In this document: positions 1 through 8,989 of the stretch, one piece after another | Position numbering within the stretch: the first letter of the stretch is position 1 | How the letters are laid out: each line of letters begins with the position of its first letter | Assembly (NCBI GenBank): GCA_006844605.1 | Contig: SPJN01000018.1 | Span: 1 to 64,000, forward strand | Origin: Hyphomicrobiales bacterium | Lineage (GTDB): Bacteria > Pseudomonadota > Alphaproteobacteria > SPJN01 | Direction of reading: 5' to 3' | DNA: 64,000 nt | Position numbers and translations under genes: made by a program | Notes under the pieces: model-generated | What the model was told of the DNA's origin: nothing | The model's database searches: none | Seen by the model: only the letters and a program-made list of their open reading frames with translations

Positions 1-37
1 AGAAGGAGTTGAATTTTTAAGGCTTTTGGTTGGTATT

Positions 38-1903
38 ATGGTGAAGACAAAGGCAGTTTTAGCCGCGATAGCGGCATGTGTGATGACCCTTAGTGCGGCA
101 ACGTCCGCCGCTACTGCTGAGGTTGAGGGGCAGAAACCGCAGACCGTGCATGGCCTGTCCTTGTTCGGTACCCCTGCCTATGAGCCTGGGTTTGAGCGTT
201 TTTCCTATGTTAACCCCAGCGCGCCTAAGCGCGGCACGTTGAAACTGGGTGCCGTCGGCACGTTTGACAGCCTGAATGGATATATTCTGAAGGGACGTCC
301 CGCCGCTGGGGTCGGGCTGATCCACGACACGCTGTTGACGCAAAGCCTTGATGAACCTGCCAGTGAATATGGCCTAATCGCCACGTCCGTCACCGTACCT
401 GGTGATTATGGCTGGGTCGAATTTGAGATTAATCCCGCCGCACGCTTTCACGATGGCAAACCGATAACCGCCCATGACGTTGTGTGGAGCTTTGAGGCGC
501 TGAAAACAAAGGGCGCGCCATTTTATCGTTATTATTATGCCAACGTCACAAAGGCCGAGATATTGTCGGATTATCGGGTCCGGTTCAGTTTTGACAGCGT
601 CGGTAACCGGGAGTTGCCGCAAATCATGGGCCAGCTGCCCATCCTTGCCAGCCATTATTGGCAGGATCGAAATTTTGAAGCAACAACGCTTGAGCCGCCT
701 GTGGGGTCCGGCCCCTATCGCGTGGCGGAGGCTGTGCCAGGCCGGTCCGTTACCTATCAGCGTGTGCGTGATTATTGGGGTGCCGACCTGAATGTGAATG
801 TTGGGCGGCACAATTTTGATCGCATTTCATTTGAATATTTCCGCGATGACAGCGTGGCGCTTGAGGCATTCAAGGCCGGCACCTTTGATTTGCGAACCGA
901 GAATACTGCTAAGAACTGGGCAACTGCCTATACCGGCCCTGCGGTGGAACAGGGGCTGATCCGCCTTGATCTGCTTGAAACCAAACGGGGCGAGGGGATG
1001 CAAGGCTTTGTCATGAATACCCGCCGCGCGAAATTTGCTGATCGGCGCGTGCGGCAGGCGCTGACATTGGCGTTTGATTTTGAATGGACCAACAAGACAC
1101 TGTTTTATGGCCAGTACACGCGCACAGATTCTTTCTTTGAGGGGAGCGAGCTTGCGTCATCTGGTCTGCCAGACGGTGATGAGCTGGCCTTGCTGGAACC
1201 GTTTCGTGATCAATTGCCCGAAAGCGTATTTACCTCCCCCTTTATTTTGCCGGTGACAGACGGTAGCGGCAACAATCGCAAACACCTACGCAAGGCATCA
1301 CGCCTGTTGCGCGAGGCTGGATGGCGTGTCGCCAAAGACACGGGAATGTTGACCCATACGGAAACGGGCGAGGAGATGACGATTGAGTTCTTGCTCGTCT
1401 CACCATCATTCGAACGTATCGTTGCCCATTATCGTCAATCGCTGGAAAAGCTAGGTATTAAGGTTGGCGTGCGCATCGTCGATGTTTCGCAATATCAGAA
1501 CAGGCTGGACCAGTTTGATTTTGATGTTGTCACCGGCAGCTTCCGACAAAGCTTGTCGCCGGGAAATGAGCAACGTGATTTCTGGGGCTCAGAAGCAGCT
1601 GCCCGCAATGGTAGCCGCAATATTATCGGTATCGCAGACCCAGTTGTTGATGCGTTGATTGACAAGATTATTTTCGCACCGGATCGTCAGGCATTGGTGA
1701 CCGCCACCCGCGCGCTTGATCGGGTATTGTTGCACGGTCACTATTTGGTGCCGCAATGGCATGTGCGTGGGTCTCGCCTTGCCCGTTGGGACAGGTTCGG
1801 GTTGCCCGATCCGTTGCCTGATTATGGGTTGGGTATTTTGGATGTGTGGTGGTTCGATGCTGATCGCCCTGCTGCAAAACACTCACTGAATGCGGCTGAA
1901 TAA
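38..1903 (+). CDS. yejA: Peptide ABC transporter substrate-binding protein, family 5 (YejA-like, copy 1)
   Basis: Periplasmic binding protein of a YejABEF-type oligopeptide importer, 621 aa from the ATG at 38. The N-terminus (MVKTKAVLAAIAACV) is a Sec signal peptide with likely cleavage near residue 25-30. The rest is a family 5 solute-binding fold with the hallmark FHDGKPITAHDVVWS stretch near residue 140 and a late DQFDFDVV segment. An in-frame TTG at 26 lies 17 nt after an AAGGAG at 3-8, so the start is uncertain by four codons. Its stop is directly followed by the ATG of a second, clearly paralogous binding protein, and the yejBEF genes follow. The substrate (oligopeptides, possibly murein peptides or peptide antibiotics) is inferred from the family. 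Confidence 0.9.
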   Translation: MVKTKAVLAAIAACVMTLSAATSAATAEVEGQKPQTVHGLSLFGTPAYEPGFERFSYVNPSAPKRGTLKLGAVGTFDSLNGYILKGRPAAGVGLIHDTLLTQSLDEPASEYGLIATSVTVPGDYGWVEFEINPAARFHDGKPITAHDVVWSFEALKTKGAPFYRYYYANVTKAEILSDYRVRFSFDSVGNRELPQIMGQLPILASHYWQDRNFEATTLEPPVGSGPYRVAEAVPGRSVTYQRVRDYWGADLNVNVGRHNFDRISFEYFRDDSVALEAFKAGTFDLRTENTAKNWATAYTGPAVEQGLIRLDLLETKRGEGMQGFVMNTRRAKFADRRVRQALTLAFDFEWTNKTLFYGQYTRTDSFFEGSELASSGLPDGDELALLEPFRDQLPESVFTSPFILPVTDGSGNNRKHLRKASRLLREAGWRVAKDTGMLTHTETGEEMTIEFLLVSPSFERIVAHYRQSLEKLGIKVGVRIVDVSQYQNRLDQFDFDVVTGSFRQSLSPGNEQRDFWGSEAAARNGSRNIIGIADPVVDALIDKIIFAPDRQALVTATRALDRVLLHGHYLVPQWHVRGSRLARWDRFGLPDPLPDYGLGILDVWWFDADRPAAKHSLNAAE

Positions 1904-3760
1904 ATGCGGCTGGCTCGCTCAGCACTGGTCGCGTGCGCGCTTATGTTGGCACCGGCTGGCATTGCCTCATCTGATGATGGGGCCCCGTGGCGTCACGGCC
2001 TATCCAGTTTTGGTGACCTGAAATACCAGCAGGATTTTTCCCATTTTGATTTCGTCAACCCGGCCGCCCCGGTTGGTGGTGCGTTGGCGACAATGGGAAC
2101 GTCAGCGCAAAACGGCTTTGATTCCTTGAACGCCTATATCATGAAGGGTGTGCCTGCAAACGGGTTTGTCGGCGGTGAAAGCGAACCCATGCTGGTTTTT
2201 GACAGCCTAATGGTGCGCGCCGGGGATGAACCTGATGCTGTGTACGGTTTGGCGGCAGAAGCTGCACGTCTTGACCCTGAACGGCGCTTTGTTGAGTTTC
2301 GTCTGCGCCCGGAGGCGCGGTTTGCCGATGGCACGCCACTGCAGGCACGCGATGTGGTGCGCAGTTTTGAATTGTTGTCCACACAGGGCGACCCTGTTTT
2401 GCGCCTTGCGCTGCGTGATGTAACCAAGGCTGTGGCACTTGACCCATTAACTGTGCGGTATGAATTTAAGGGCGAGGAACGCCGTGACCTTGCCCTGCGT
2501 GTGGCGCAACTTCCAATATTTTCCGCTGACTATTATGCCGCCCACGACTTTGCCAAAACTACGTTGGCGCCGCCCTTGGGGTCTGGCCCCTATCGGGTGA
2601 AGCAGGTTGAACCGGGCCGCTACATCACGTTTGAGCGGCGTGATGATTATTGGGGCTGGGCATTGCCCGTCAATCGGGGGCGCTTCAATTTCAAAACCAT
2701 TCGCTTTGACTATTTCCGTGACCGTTCCGTCGCGTTTGAGGCTTTCAAGTCTGGCGATTATCGCCTGCGGGAGGAATTTACCTCAAAAACATGGTCGGTC
2801 GAATATGACTTTCCCGCCATGCGCGATGGGCGTGTGAAAAAGTTTTCGCTGATTGATGCCAACCCGTCAGGTTTGCAGGCATGGTTCATCAATACGCGCC
2901 GCGACAGGTTCAAGGATATACGGGTGCGTCAGGCGTTGGATCTGGCCTTTGACTTTCAATGGACCAACAAGACGCTGTTTTACGACCAGTACGAGCGGAC
3001 GGATTCCATCTTTGAAAACTCATCCCTGCAGGCCAAGGATGGTCCCCCCGCTGGTGCGGTCGCTGATTTGCTGAAATCATTTGGTGATCAGGTGCCCGCC
3101 GCTGTTTGGCAGGGCCGCTTTGCACCGCCTGCAACGGATGGGTCGGGCCGTGACCGCAAAAATTTACGGCAGGCGCAAAAATTGTTGGATGCCGCTGGTC
3201 TGAAGATAGTCGATGGTGTGCGGCTGACCAAGAAGGGTGAGCCGTTCACGATTGAGTTTTTGATGTTTGAACCGAGTTTTGAGCGCATTGTGTTGCCCTA
3301 TATCAGGCGGCTGGAACGGCTGGGCATTCAAGGCAAGGTCAGACAGGTAGACATCGCCCAGTTTGAAGCCCGGCGTGAAACATTTGATTATGACGTGATG
3401 ATCGCCCGGTTTGTCATGAACAATACACCGGGCACTGAATTGGCGCCGCTATTCAGCAGTGCTGCCGCGATCATGCCGGGCAGTCGAAACCTGTCAGCCA
3501 TAAGTGATCCTGTGATTGATGCGCTGATCACCCATATCGCGTCTGCAAAATCACGGGATGATCTTGTGATCGCATCACGCGCGCTTGATCGTGTGGTCAT
3601 GGCAGGGCATTATTTCGTCACCCACTGGTATAAGGGGCGTCACGATATTGCCATGTGGGATGATTTTGATCGTCCCTCGATCAAGCCGCTATATCAACGC
3701 GGTATTCTTGAAACTTGGTGGCATAAACAGGCTGTGCAGGAGGCAACGACACCGCAATGA
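1904..3760 (+). CDS. yejA: Peptide ABC transporter substrate-binding protein, family 5 (YejA-like, copy 2)
   Basis: Second periplasmic binding protein (618 aa) of the same system, starting immediately after the TAA of the first. It has a signal peptide (MRLARSALVACALMLAPAG) and then the same fold. The two share long matching patches such as HGLSSFGD/HGLSLFG, FDSLNAYI/FDSLNGYI, FDFQWTNKTLFY/FDFEWTNKTLFY and the C-terminal GILETWW/GILDVWW. This indicates tandem duplication followed by divergence. The stop overlaps yejB by 4 nt (ATGA), so the genes are surely co-transcribed. Two receptors feeding one membrane complex suggests a broadened ligand range (inference). Confidence 0.9.
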   Translation: MRLARSALVACALMLAPAGIASSDDGAPWRHGLSSFGDLKYQQDFSHFDFVNPAAPVGGALATMGTSAQNGFDSLNAYIMKGVPANGFVGGESEPMLVFDSLMVRAGDEPDAVYGLAAEAARLDPERRFVEFRLRPEARFADGTPLQARDVVRSFELLSTQGDPVLRLALRDVTKAVALDPLTVRYEFKGEERRDLALRVAQLPIFSADYYAAHDFAKTTLAPPLGSGPYRVKQVEPGRYITFERRDDYWGWALPVNRGRFNFKTIRFDYFRDRSVAFEAFKSGDYRLREEFTSKTWSVEYDFPAMRDGRVKKFSLIDANPSGLQAWFINTRRDRFKDIRVRQALDLAFDFQWTNKTLFYDQYERTDSIFENSSLQAKDGPPAGAVADLLKSFGDQVPAAVWQGRFAPPATDGSGRDRKNLRQAQKLLDAAGLKIVDGVRLTKKGEPFTIEFLMFEPSFERIVLPYIRRLERLGIQGKVRQVDIAQFEARRETFDYDVMIARFVMNNTPGTELAPLFSSAAAIMPGSRNLSAISDPVIDALITHIASAKSRDDLVIASRALDRVVMAGHYFVTHWYKGRHDIAMWDDFDRPSIKPLYQRGILETWWHKQAVQEATTPQ

Positions 3761-4884
3761 CAAGCTATATTCTGCGGCGTCTGCTTTTGATGATCCCGAC
3801 GATATTCGGGATCATGGTCATTAATTTTGGCATCGTTCAATTCGCGCCCGGTGGCCCGGTTGAAAGGGTATTGGCGCAAATTCAGGGCATTGATGTGGAT
3901 GCAACCGCCCGTATCAGCGGCGGCGGTGGCGAAGTTGGTATCGGTGGTGCCAATAATTTTGACCTGTCACAAAGCGGCAGCGGCGGCAGTGGCCCAAGCG
4001 GTCAGTATCGCGGCGCGCAGGGGCTTGATCCCGAATTCGTGGCGGATATTGAACGGCAGTTCGGCTTTGACAAGCCTGCCCATGAACGGTTCATCCAAAT
4101 GATCGGCAGTTATCTGCGCTTTGATTTCGGGGAAAGCTATTTTCGCGATGTCGCCGTGTTGGATTTGATATTGGAAAAAATGCCGGTATCGATCAGTTTG
4201 GGATTGTGGACGACCCTGCTGACCTATCTTATTTCCATTCCGCTTGGTATCGCCAAGGCGAACAGGGACGGGCAGGCATTCGATGTGTGGACATCGGGGT
4301 TGATTATTATCGGCTATGCCATTCCCGGATTTTTGTTCGCTGTTTTGTTGATCGTTGTGTTCGCGGGCGGCAGCTATCTTGATTGGTTCCCGTTACGTGG
4401 TTTGACGTCTGACAATTTTGACGAATTAAGCTGGGGCGGACAATTGCTGGACTATTTGTGGCATATGGTTTTGCCGGTTGCCGCCATGACGATTTCGGGT
4501 TTTGCGACGACGACATTGCTGACCAAGAACAGCTTTTTGGATGAAATTAAAAAACATTACGTCACGACGGCCCGCGCCAAGGGTTTGACAGAACGACAGG
4601 TGCTTTACGGGCATGTTTTCCGCAATGCGATGCTGATTGTTATCTCAGGCTTTCCCGGCGCCTTTGTGGGAATATTTTTCACAGGCTCGCTTTTGATCGA
4701 AACGATTTTCTCGCTCGACGGATTGGGGTTGCTGGGATTTGAAAGTGTGATCAATCGTGATTACCCGGTTGTATTTGCGACGCTGTTTATTTTCTCGCTT
4801 ATGGGTTTGGTCCTCAGCCTATTGTCTGATTTGACCTATATGTGGATTGACCCGCGCATTGATTTTGAATCGCGGGAGAATTAG
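3757..4884 (+). CDS. yejB: Oligopeptide ABC transporter permease YejB
   Basis: Inner-membrane permease (375 aa) of the OppB/DppB family. It starts with MTSYILRRLLLMIPTI, one transmembrane helix, and the family motif APGGPV. A Gly/Ser-rich segment at about residues 50-85 precedes YRGAQGLDPEF. The core carries five further helices with the EAA loop (TTARAKGLTERQVLYGHVFRNA) near residue 270 that docks the ATPase. It ends in DPRIDFESREN, matching the YejB C-terminus. The Gly-rich insert has a counterpart in enterobacterial YejB, so it is not an anomaly. The gene overlaps the preceding gene by 4 nt. Confidence 0.93.
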   Translation: MTSYILRRLLLMIPTIFGIMVINFGIVQFAPGGPVERVLAQIQGIDVDATARISGGGGEVGIGGANNFDLSQSGSGGSGPSGQYRGAQGLDPEFVADIERQFGFDKPAHERFIQMIGSYLRFDFGESYFRDVAVLDLILEKMPVSISLGLWTTLLTYLISIPLGIAKANRDGQAFDVWTSGLIIIGYAIPGFLFAVLLIVVFAGGSYLDWFPLRGLTSDNFDELSWGGQLLDYLWHMVLPVAAMTISGFATTTLLTKNSFLDEIKKHYVTTARAKGLTERQVLYGHVFRNAMLIVISGFPGAFVGIFFTGSLLIETIFSLDGLGLLGFESVINRDYPVVFATLFIFSLMGLVLSLLSDLTYMWIDPRIDFESREN

Positions 4885-4888
4885 GCCG

Positions 4889-5944
4889 ATGCGTGGAATG
4901 ACCCTTTCCCCCCTGAATCAACGACGGGTTGTCAATTTTAAGGCGAACCGGCGTGGATGGGTATCGCTTTGGCTGTTCACAATATTGTTTGTGTTGAGCC
5001 TGTTTGCGGAATTTATTGCCAACGATAAACCAATCCTGATTCTATCTGACGAAGGGACATATTGGCCCGTTTTGATCAGCTATCCTGAAACAGCGTTTGG
5101 CGGCGATTTTGAAACGGAGGCGGATTATCGCGATCCGTTTGTGGCAGAGTTGATTGCCGACAAGAACGGCACGATGATTTGGCCATTAATCCGTTTTCAC
5201 TATGACACGATCAATTATGATCTTGATGGCCCCGCCCCATCGCCGCCCACTGCGGAAAACTGGTTGGGAACAGATGATCAGGGTCGTGATGTCATGGCGC
5301 GGATTATTTATGGCTTTCGTCTGTCTGTCCTGTTCGGGTTGGTGCTGACTATTTTGTCCAGCGTTGTTGGCATTGCTGCGGGGGCTGTACAGGGCTATTT
5401 CGGCGGTTTGACTGATCTGTTGTTTCAACGATTTATCGAGATTTGGACGTCAATCCCACAGCTTTATATTCTGATCATTTTGGCCGCTGTGATTGAGCCT
5501 AGCTTTTGGATATTGCTCGGCATTTTGTTGCTGTTTTCTTGGGTGTCACTTGTTGGTGTGGTGCGTGCTGAGTTTTTGCGTGCGCGTAATTTGGATTATG
5601 TGCGTGCCGCACAGGCATTGGGCGTTGGCAACCCCACCATCATGCTGCGCCATATGTTACCCAACGCGATGGTGGCGACATTGACCTTTATGCCGTTTAT
5701 TTTGAACGGGTCGATCGCAACGCTGACCTCGCTCGATTTCTTGGGATTTGGTTTGCCCCCCGGCTCCCCGTCGCTGGGTGAGTTGTTGGCGCAAGGCAAA
5801 TCAAATCTGCATGCGCCATGGTTGGGCTTTAGCGCCTTTTTCGTTGTTGCGATTATGTTGAGCTTGCTGATCTTTGTGGGGGAGGCTGTGCGTGATGCCT
5901 TCGATCCCCGGAAAAGCATGGCCGCGGACGGAGGTGGCGCATGA
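4889..5944 (+). CDS. yejE: Oligopeptide ABC transporter permease YejE
   Basis: Second permease (351 aa) of the OppC/DppC family. I chose the ATG at 4889 because it follows CGGGAGAA at 4871-4878 and begins after the yejB stop. The frame stays open upstream to 4847, but only inside yejB. Residues MTLSPLNQRRVVNFKANRRGWVS form the cytoplasmic lead, then one helix and a long periplasmic section with NWLGTDDQGRDV, the classic OppC signature. The EAA loop (RAAQALGVGNPTIMLRHMLPNA) lies near residue 260. The stop overlaps the start of yejF by ATGA. Confidence 0.92.
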   Translation: MRGMTLSPLNQRRVVNFKANRRGWVSLWLFTILFVLSLFAEFIANDKPILILSDEGTYWPVLISYPETAFGGDFETEADYRDPFVAELIADKNGTMIWPLIRFHYDTINYDLDGPAPSPPTAENWLGTDDQGRDVMARIIYGFRLSVLFGLVLTILSSVVGIAAGAVQGYFGGLTDLLFQRFIEIWTSIPQLYILIILAAVIEPSFWILLGILLLFSWVSLVGVVRAEFLRARNLDYVRAAQALGVGNPTIMLRHMLPNAMVATLTFMPFILNGSIATLTSLDFLGFGLPPGSPSLGELLAQGKSNLHAPWLGFSAFFVVAIMLSLLIFVGEAVRDAFDPRKSMAADGGGA

Positions 5945-7536
5945 CCCGCTTGCTTGACGTGCAGGACCTGTCCGTCCGCTTCGGCACTGTGGATGCTGTG
6001 CGCCATGTCAGCTTCCACATTGATAAGGGAGAGACGGTTGGCATTGTGGGAGAGTCAGGCTCTGGCAAGTCGGTGTCTGCCCTGTCGATCCTGAAGCTGT
6101 TGCCGTACCCGGCTGCAACACACCCGACGGGTGAGATTACGTTTGACGGCACGCCGCTGTTACATGCGCCTGAAAAAGTTTTGCGGCAGGTGCGTGGTCG
6201 GCGCATTGCCATGATTTTTCAAGAACCGATGACAAGCCTAAACCCGCTTCACAAGGTCGGGCGGCAAATTGCTGAAGTGTTGGACGTGCATCTTGGTATG
6301 CGGGAAGCACAGGCAAGAGCGCGCGTGCTTGAGCTGCTTGACCTTGTTGGTATTCAAAACCCGGATCAAAAGATTGATGCCTATCCGCATGAATTGTCAG
6401 GCGGGCAACGCCAACGTGTGATGATTGCAATGGCGCTGGCGTGCGAACCTGATTTGTTGATTGCGGATGAGCCGACGACCGCCCTTGATGTCACGGTGCA
6501 GGCACAAATTTTGACATTGTTGAAACGCCTGCGCAAAGAACTGGGCATGGCAATGTTGATCATCAGTCATGATCTGGGGATCGTGCAGGAAATGTCAGAC
6601 CGCGTTTACGTTATGCTGGATGGCGAGGTTGTAGAAGAAGGCGACAGCGCAACAGTCTTTGCCGACCCACAGCATGATTATACGCAGCATTTGTTGGCAG
6701 CGTCACCATCTGGGGCACCGACCCCGGTAGAAACATCTGCATCCGATGTGCTGGCGGCAAAGGATGTGAAAGTATGGTTCCCGATCAAGGCAGGCCTGTT
6801 GCGCCGCACGGTTGATCATGTGAAGGCGGTGGACGGCATCTGCCTAACCGTTCGGGCGGGGGAGACGATTGGCATTGTGGGGGAATCAGGTTCCGGCAAA
6901 ACCACATTAGGCATGGCGTTGTTGGGGCTGGTGGGCGCAAAAGGCAGCGCAAAATTTGCTGACCAGCAGGTTATTGGGCAGACATCCGCGCAGCTACGTC
7001 CCCTAAGACGCAATATGCAGCCGGTGTTTCAGGACCCGTTTGGTGCCTTATCACCGCGTATGAGCGTGGCAGACATCATTGCAGAAGGGCTGTTGATACA
7101 TGAACCGTCGATGGATCAGTCCGAACGGGATGATCATGTGTGCGCCATTATGAAGGAGGTGGAGCTTGACCCTGCGGTTAGGCACCGTTATCCGCATGAA
7201 TTTTCCGGCGGGCAGCGCCAGCGTATCTCTATCGCGCGGGCCATGATCTTGCGTCCCAAGCTGGTTATGTTGGATGAACCAACAAGCGCGCTTGATATGT
7301 CTGTGCAGGCACAAATCGTTGATTTGTTGCGCAGGCTGCAAGACGAATATGGTCTAGCTTATCTGTTTATCTCGCACGACCTGTCTGTTGTGCGCGCGAT
7401 GAGCCATCAGGTGCTGGTGATGAAAGATGGCGTGATTGTAGAGCAGGCCGCAACCGATCAGCTGTTTGACAATCCGCAACAGAACTATACTAAGGCATTG
7501 ATCGCCGCAGCACGTCATTTGGATACTGCATCATGA
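5941..7536 (+). CDS. yejF: Oligopeptide ABC transporter ATPase YejF (two fused nucleotide-binding domains)
   Basis: ATPase of the importer, 531 aa, with two complete ABC domains in tandem. Domain 1 has Walker A GESGSGKS at about residue 37, signature LSGGQRQR and Walker B LLIADEPTTALD. Domain 2 has Walker A GESGSGKT near residue 315, FSGGQRQR and LVMLDEPTSALD. Both have the switch histidine in ISHDL. The first domain has the Opp-type extension after the H-loop (QHDYTQHLLAASPSG). The gene overlaps yejE and the following ghrA by 4 nt each, making a tight operon. Confidence 0.95.
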   Translation: MTRLLDVQDLSVRFGTVDAVRHVSFHIDKGETVGIVGESGSGKSVSALSILKLLPYPAATHPTGEITFDGTPLLHAPEKVLRQVRGRRIAMIFQEPMTSLNPLHKVGRQIAEVLDVHLGMREAQARARVLELLDLVGIQNPDQKIDAYPHELSGGQRQRVMIAMALACEPDLLIADEPTTALDVTVQAQILTLLKRLRKELGMAMLIISHDLGIVQEMSDRVYVMLDGEVVEEGDSATVFADPQHDYTQHLLAASPSGAPTPVETSASDVLAAKDVKVWFPIKAGLLRRTVDHVKAVDGICLTVRAGETIGIVGESGSGKTTLGMALLGLVGAKGSAKFADQQVIGQTSAQLRPLRRNMQPVFQDPFGALSPRMSVADIIAEGLLIHEPSMDQSERDDHVCAIMKEVELDPAVRHRYPHEFSGGQRQRISIARAMILRPKLVMLDEPTSALDMSVQAQIVDLLRRLQDEYGLAYLFISHDLSVVRAMSHQVLVMKDGVIVEQAATDQLFDNPQQNYTKALIAAARHLDTAS

Positions 7537-8489
7537 CCACTATTTTAGATTTGGGCCCCTCGACCATTCGCATGGTTTTGCCGGGTCAAGTTCCCAGCCA
7601 TTGGGCACAAGCCTATATAGATGCCTTTGCCGCACAGGGGCTGACGCTGGTAACAGGGGATGAGCCTGCCCATGCCGGCGCGCGGTATGCGCTGGCCTTT
7701 CGGCCTGTGCCGGGGGTTTTGGGGGCCATGCCGCACTTACGTGCCCTGTTTAGTTTTGGGGCTGGTGTCGATGCGTTTTTCGACGACGTCGATCTGCCGG
7801 ATGTGCCGCTGATTAAGTCGGTGACGCCAACACATGCAATGCGAATGACCGAATATATCACAGGTTATGTGCTTGCCCATCATCGGGAAATGGCGCGCTA
7901 TGCCAAGGCGCAGTCTGACCACGCGTGGAAGCCAAAGCAGCATGCCGCTGCGCATCGGCGGACCGTCGGATTTTTGGGGTTTGGCCGCTTGGGTCAACAT
8001 GCTGGCGCTGTCCTAAAACAAGTAGGATTTAACGTGATTGGCTGGCGTGCCTCAAACACGCCCATTGAGGGATATGATATTTTCAGCGGTCAGGCAGGCC
8101 TGCCAGCCTTTTTAGGCAAGTGTGATTTCATGGTTTGTTTGTTACCGCTGACGCCGGAAACCGAGGGGATCATGAATAGCGACCTGTTTGCGGCCCTGCC
8201 GGATCATGCTGTCATCATTCATGCTGGGCGTGGTCCGCAATTGGTTGAGGCTGATTTGATTAACGCGCTGGACGATAAACAAATCGCCCATGCGGTCATT
8301 GATGTGTTCGCGCAGGAGCCACTGCCGGAAGACAATTCGCTTTGGGCGCGCCCGGATGCAACCATCACGCCGCACATCGCGTCTGCCCCCGATGGGGAGG
8401 AGCAGGCGGTGCAAATTGCCGAGGCGATCCGTAAAATCGAAGCTGGAGAGCAGCCTGACCACGTCGTTGATCGTACACGCGGTTATTAG
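7533..8489 (+). CDS. ghrA: Glyoxylate/hydroxypyruvate reductase A (D-2-hydroxyacid dehydrogenase)
   Basis: NAD(P)H-dependent cytoplasmic reductase, 318 aa, close in length to E. coli GhrA. The dinucleotide-binding motif GFLGFGRLGQHAG sits near residue 146. The catalytic set appears as HAGRGP (Arg), DVFAQEPLP (Glu) and ITPHIA (His). The C-terminal VVDRTRGY matches the GhrA ending VDRARGY. Overlap with yejF by ATGA puts it in the peptide-transport operon, perhaps handling 2-oxo or 2-hydroxy acids from amino-acid breakdown (inference). Confidence 0.88.
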   Translation: MTTILDLGPSTIRMVLPGQVPSHWAQAYIDAFAAQGLTLVTGDEPAHAGARYALAFRPVPGVLGAMPHLRALFSFGAGVDAFFDDVDLPDVPLIKSVTPTHAMRMTEYITGYVLAHHREMARYAKAQSDHAWKPKQHAAAHRRTVGFLGFGRLGQHAGAVLKQVGFNVIGWRASNTPIEGYDIFSGQAGLPAFLGKCDFMVCLLPLTPETEGIMNSDLFAALPDHAVIIHAGRGPQLVEADLINALDDKQIAHAVIDVFAQEPLPEDNSLWARPDATITPHIASAPDGEEQAVQIAEAIRKIEAGEQPDHVVDRTRGY

Positions 8490-8500
8490 GAGAAACTAGC

Positions 8501-8989
8501 ATGGCTGATTTTACAATTGTGCCGCTGTTTGAGCGGCCGGAATATCGGGACGAGGTTGCCCAGCACCTTTGGCGGCAATGGGGCAAGAATGATGGGCAGA
8601 CCCTTGCCCAACGGCTTGAGTTCATCAATCGCAACTCGCAAGACCCGTCCCTATCGCCAGATTGGCAAAACTTTATCGCGCTGGATGGTGATGGCCAAGC
8701 GGGCGCAAAATGGCTTGGTACGGCAAGTTTTGTGCAACAAGACCCCCCATGCCCGGCACCCTATGCGCCCTTTCTGGGCAGTGTTTACACCCCTGAACAG
8801 GCTCGCCACCGCGGCATTGGGCGTGCGCTGGTGGCCCGTGTGGAAGCCTTTGCTAGGTCACAGGCGGTAAAAACCCTGCGCTTGTGGACGCCGGACAAGG
8901 CGCATTTTTACGCCAAGATGGGCTGGCAGGAAATTGATAGTTTCGAAAAGGATGGCGAAACCGAAACCATCATGTGCAAGGATCTTTAG
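8501..8989 (+). CDS. GNAT family N-acetyltransferase
   Basis: Small acetyl-CoA-dependent acetyltransferase, 162 aa. The acetyl-CoA binding motif A is seen as YTPEQARHRGIGRALVARVE (residues about 102-121), with RHRGIG as the R/Q-x-x-G-x-G/A pyrophosphate loop. The C-terminal FYAKMGWQEID matches the usual GNAT finale. AGGAGA at 8489-8494 serves the ATG. It lies 11 nt after ghrA, so it is probably the last gene of the yej operon. Its TAG overlaps the stop of the convergent NlpC gene. The substrate is unknown. Confidence 0.8.
   Translation: MADFTIVPLFERPEYRDEVAQHLWRQWGKNDGQTLAQRLEFINRNSQDPSLSPDWQNFIALDGDGQAGAKWLGTASFVQQDPPCPAPYAPFLGSVYTPEQARHRGIGRALVARVEAFARSQAVKTLRLWTPDKAHFYAKMGWQEIDSFEKDGETETIMCKDL

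Noticed and set aside
3900-4050. Gly/Ser-rich stretch in YejB as an unusual insertion
   Set aside because: An equivalent Gly-rich segment before YRGxxGLDPE occurs in enterobacterial YejB, so it is a normal feature of the family.
4847-4888. yejE frame extended upstream into yejB
   Set aside because: The extra codons lie wholly inside yejB and lack a ribosome-binding site; the ATG at 4889 follows CGGGAGAA and gives the usual N-terminus.
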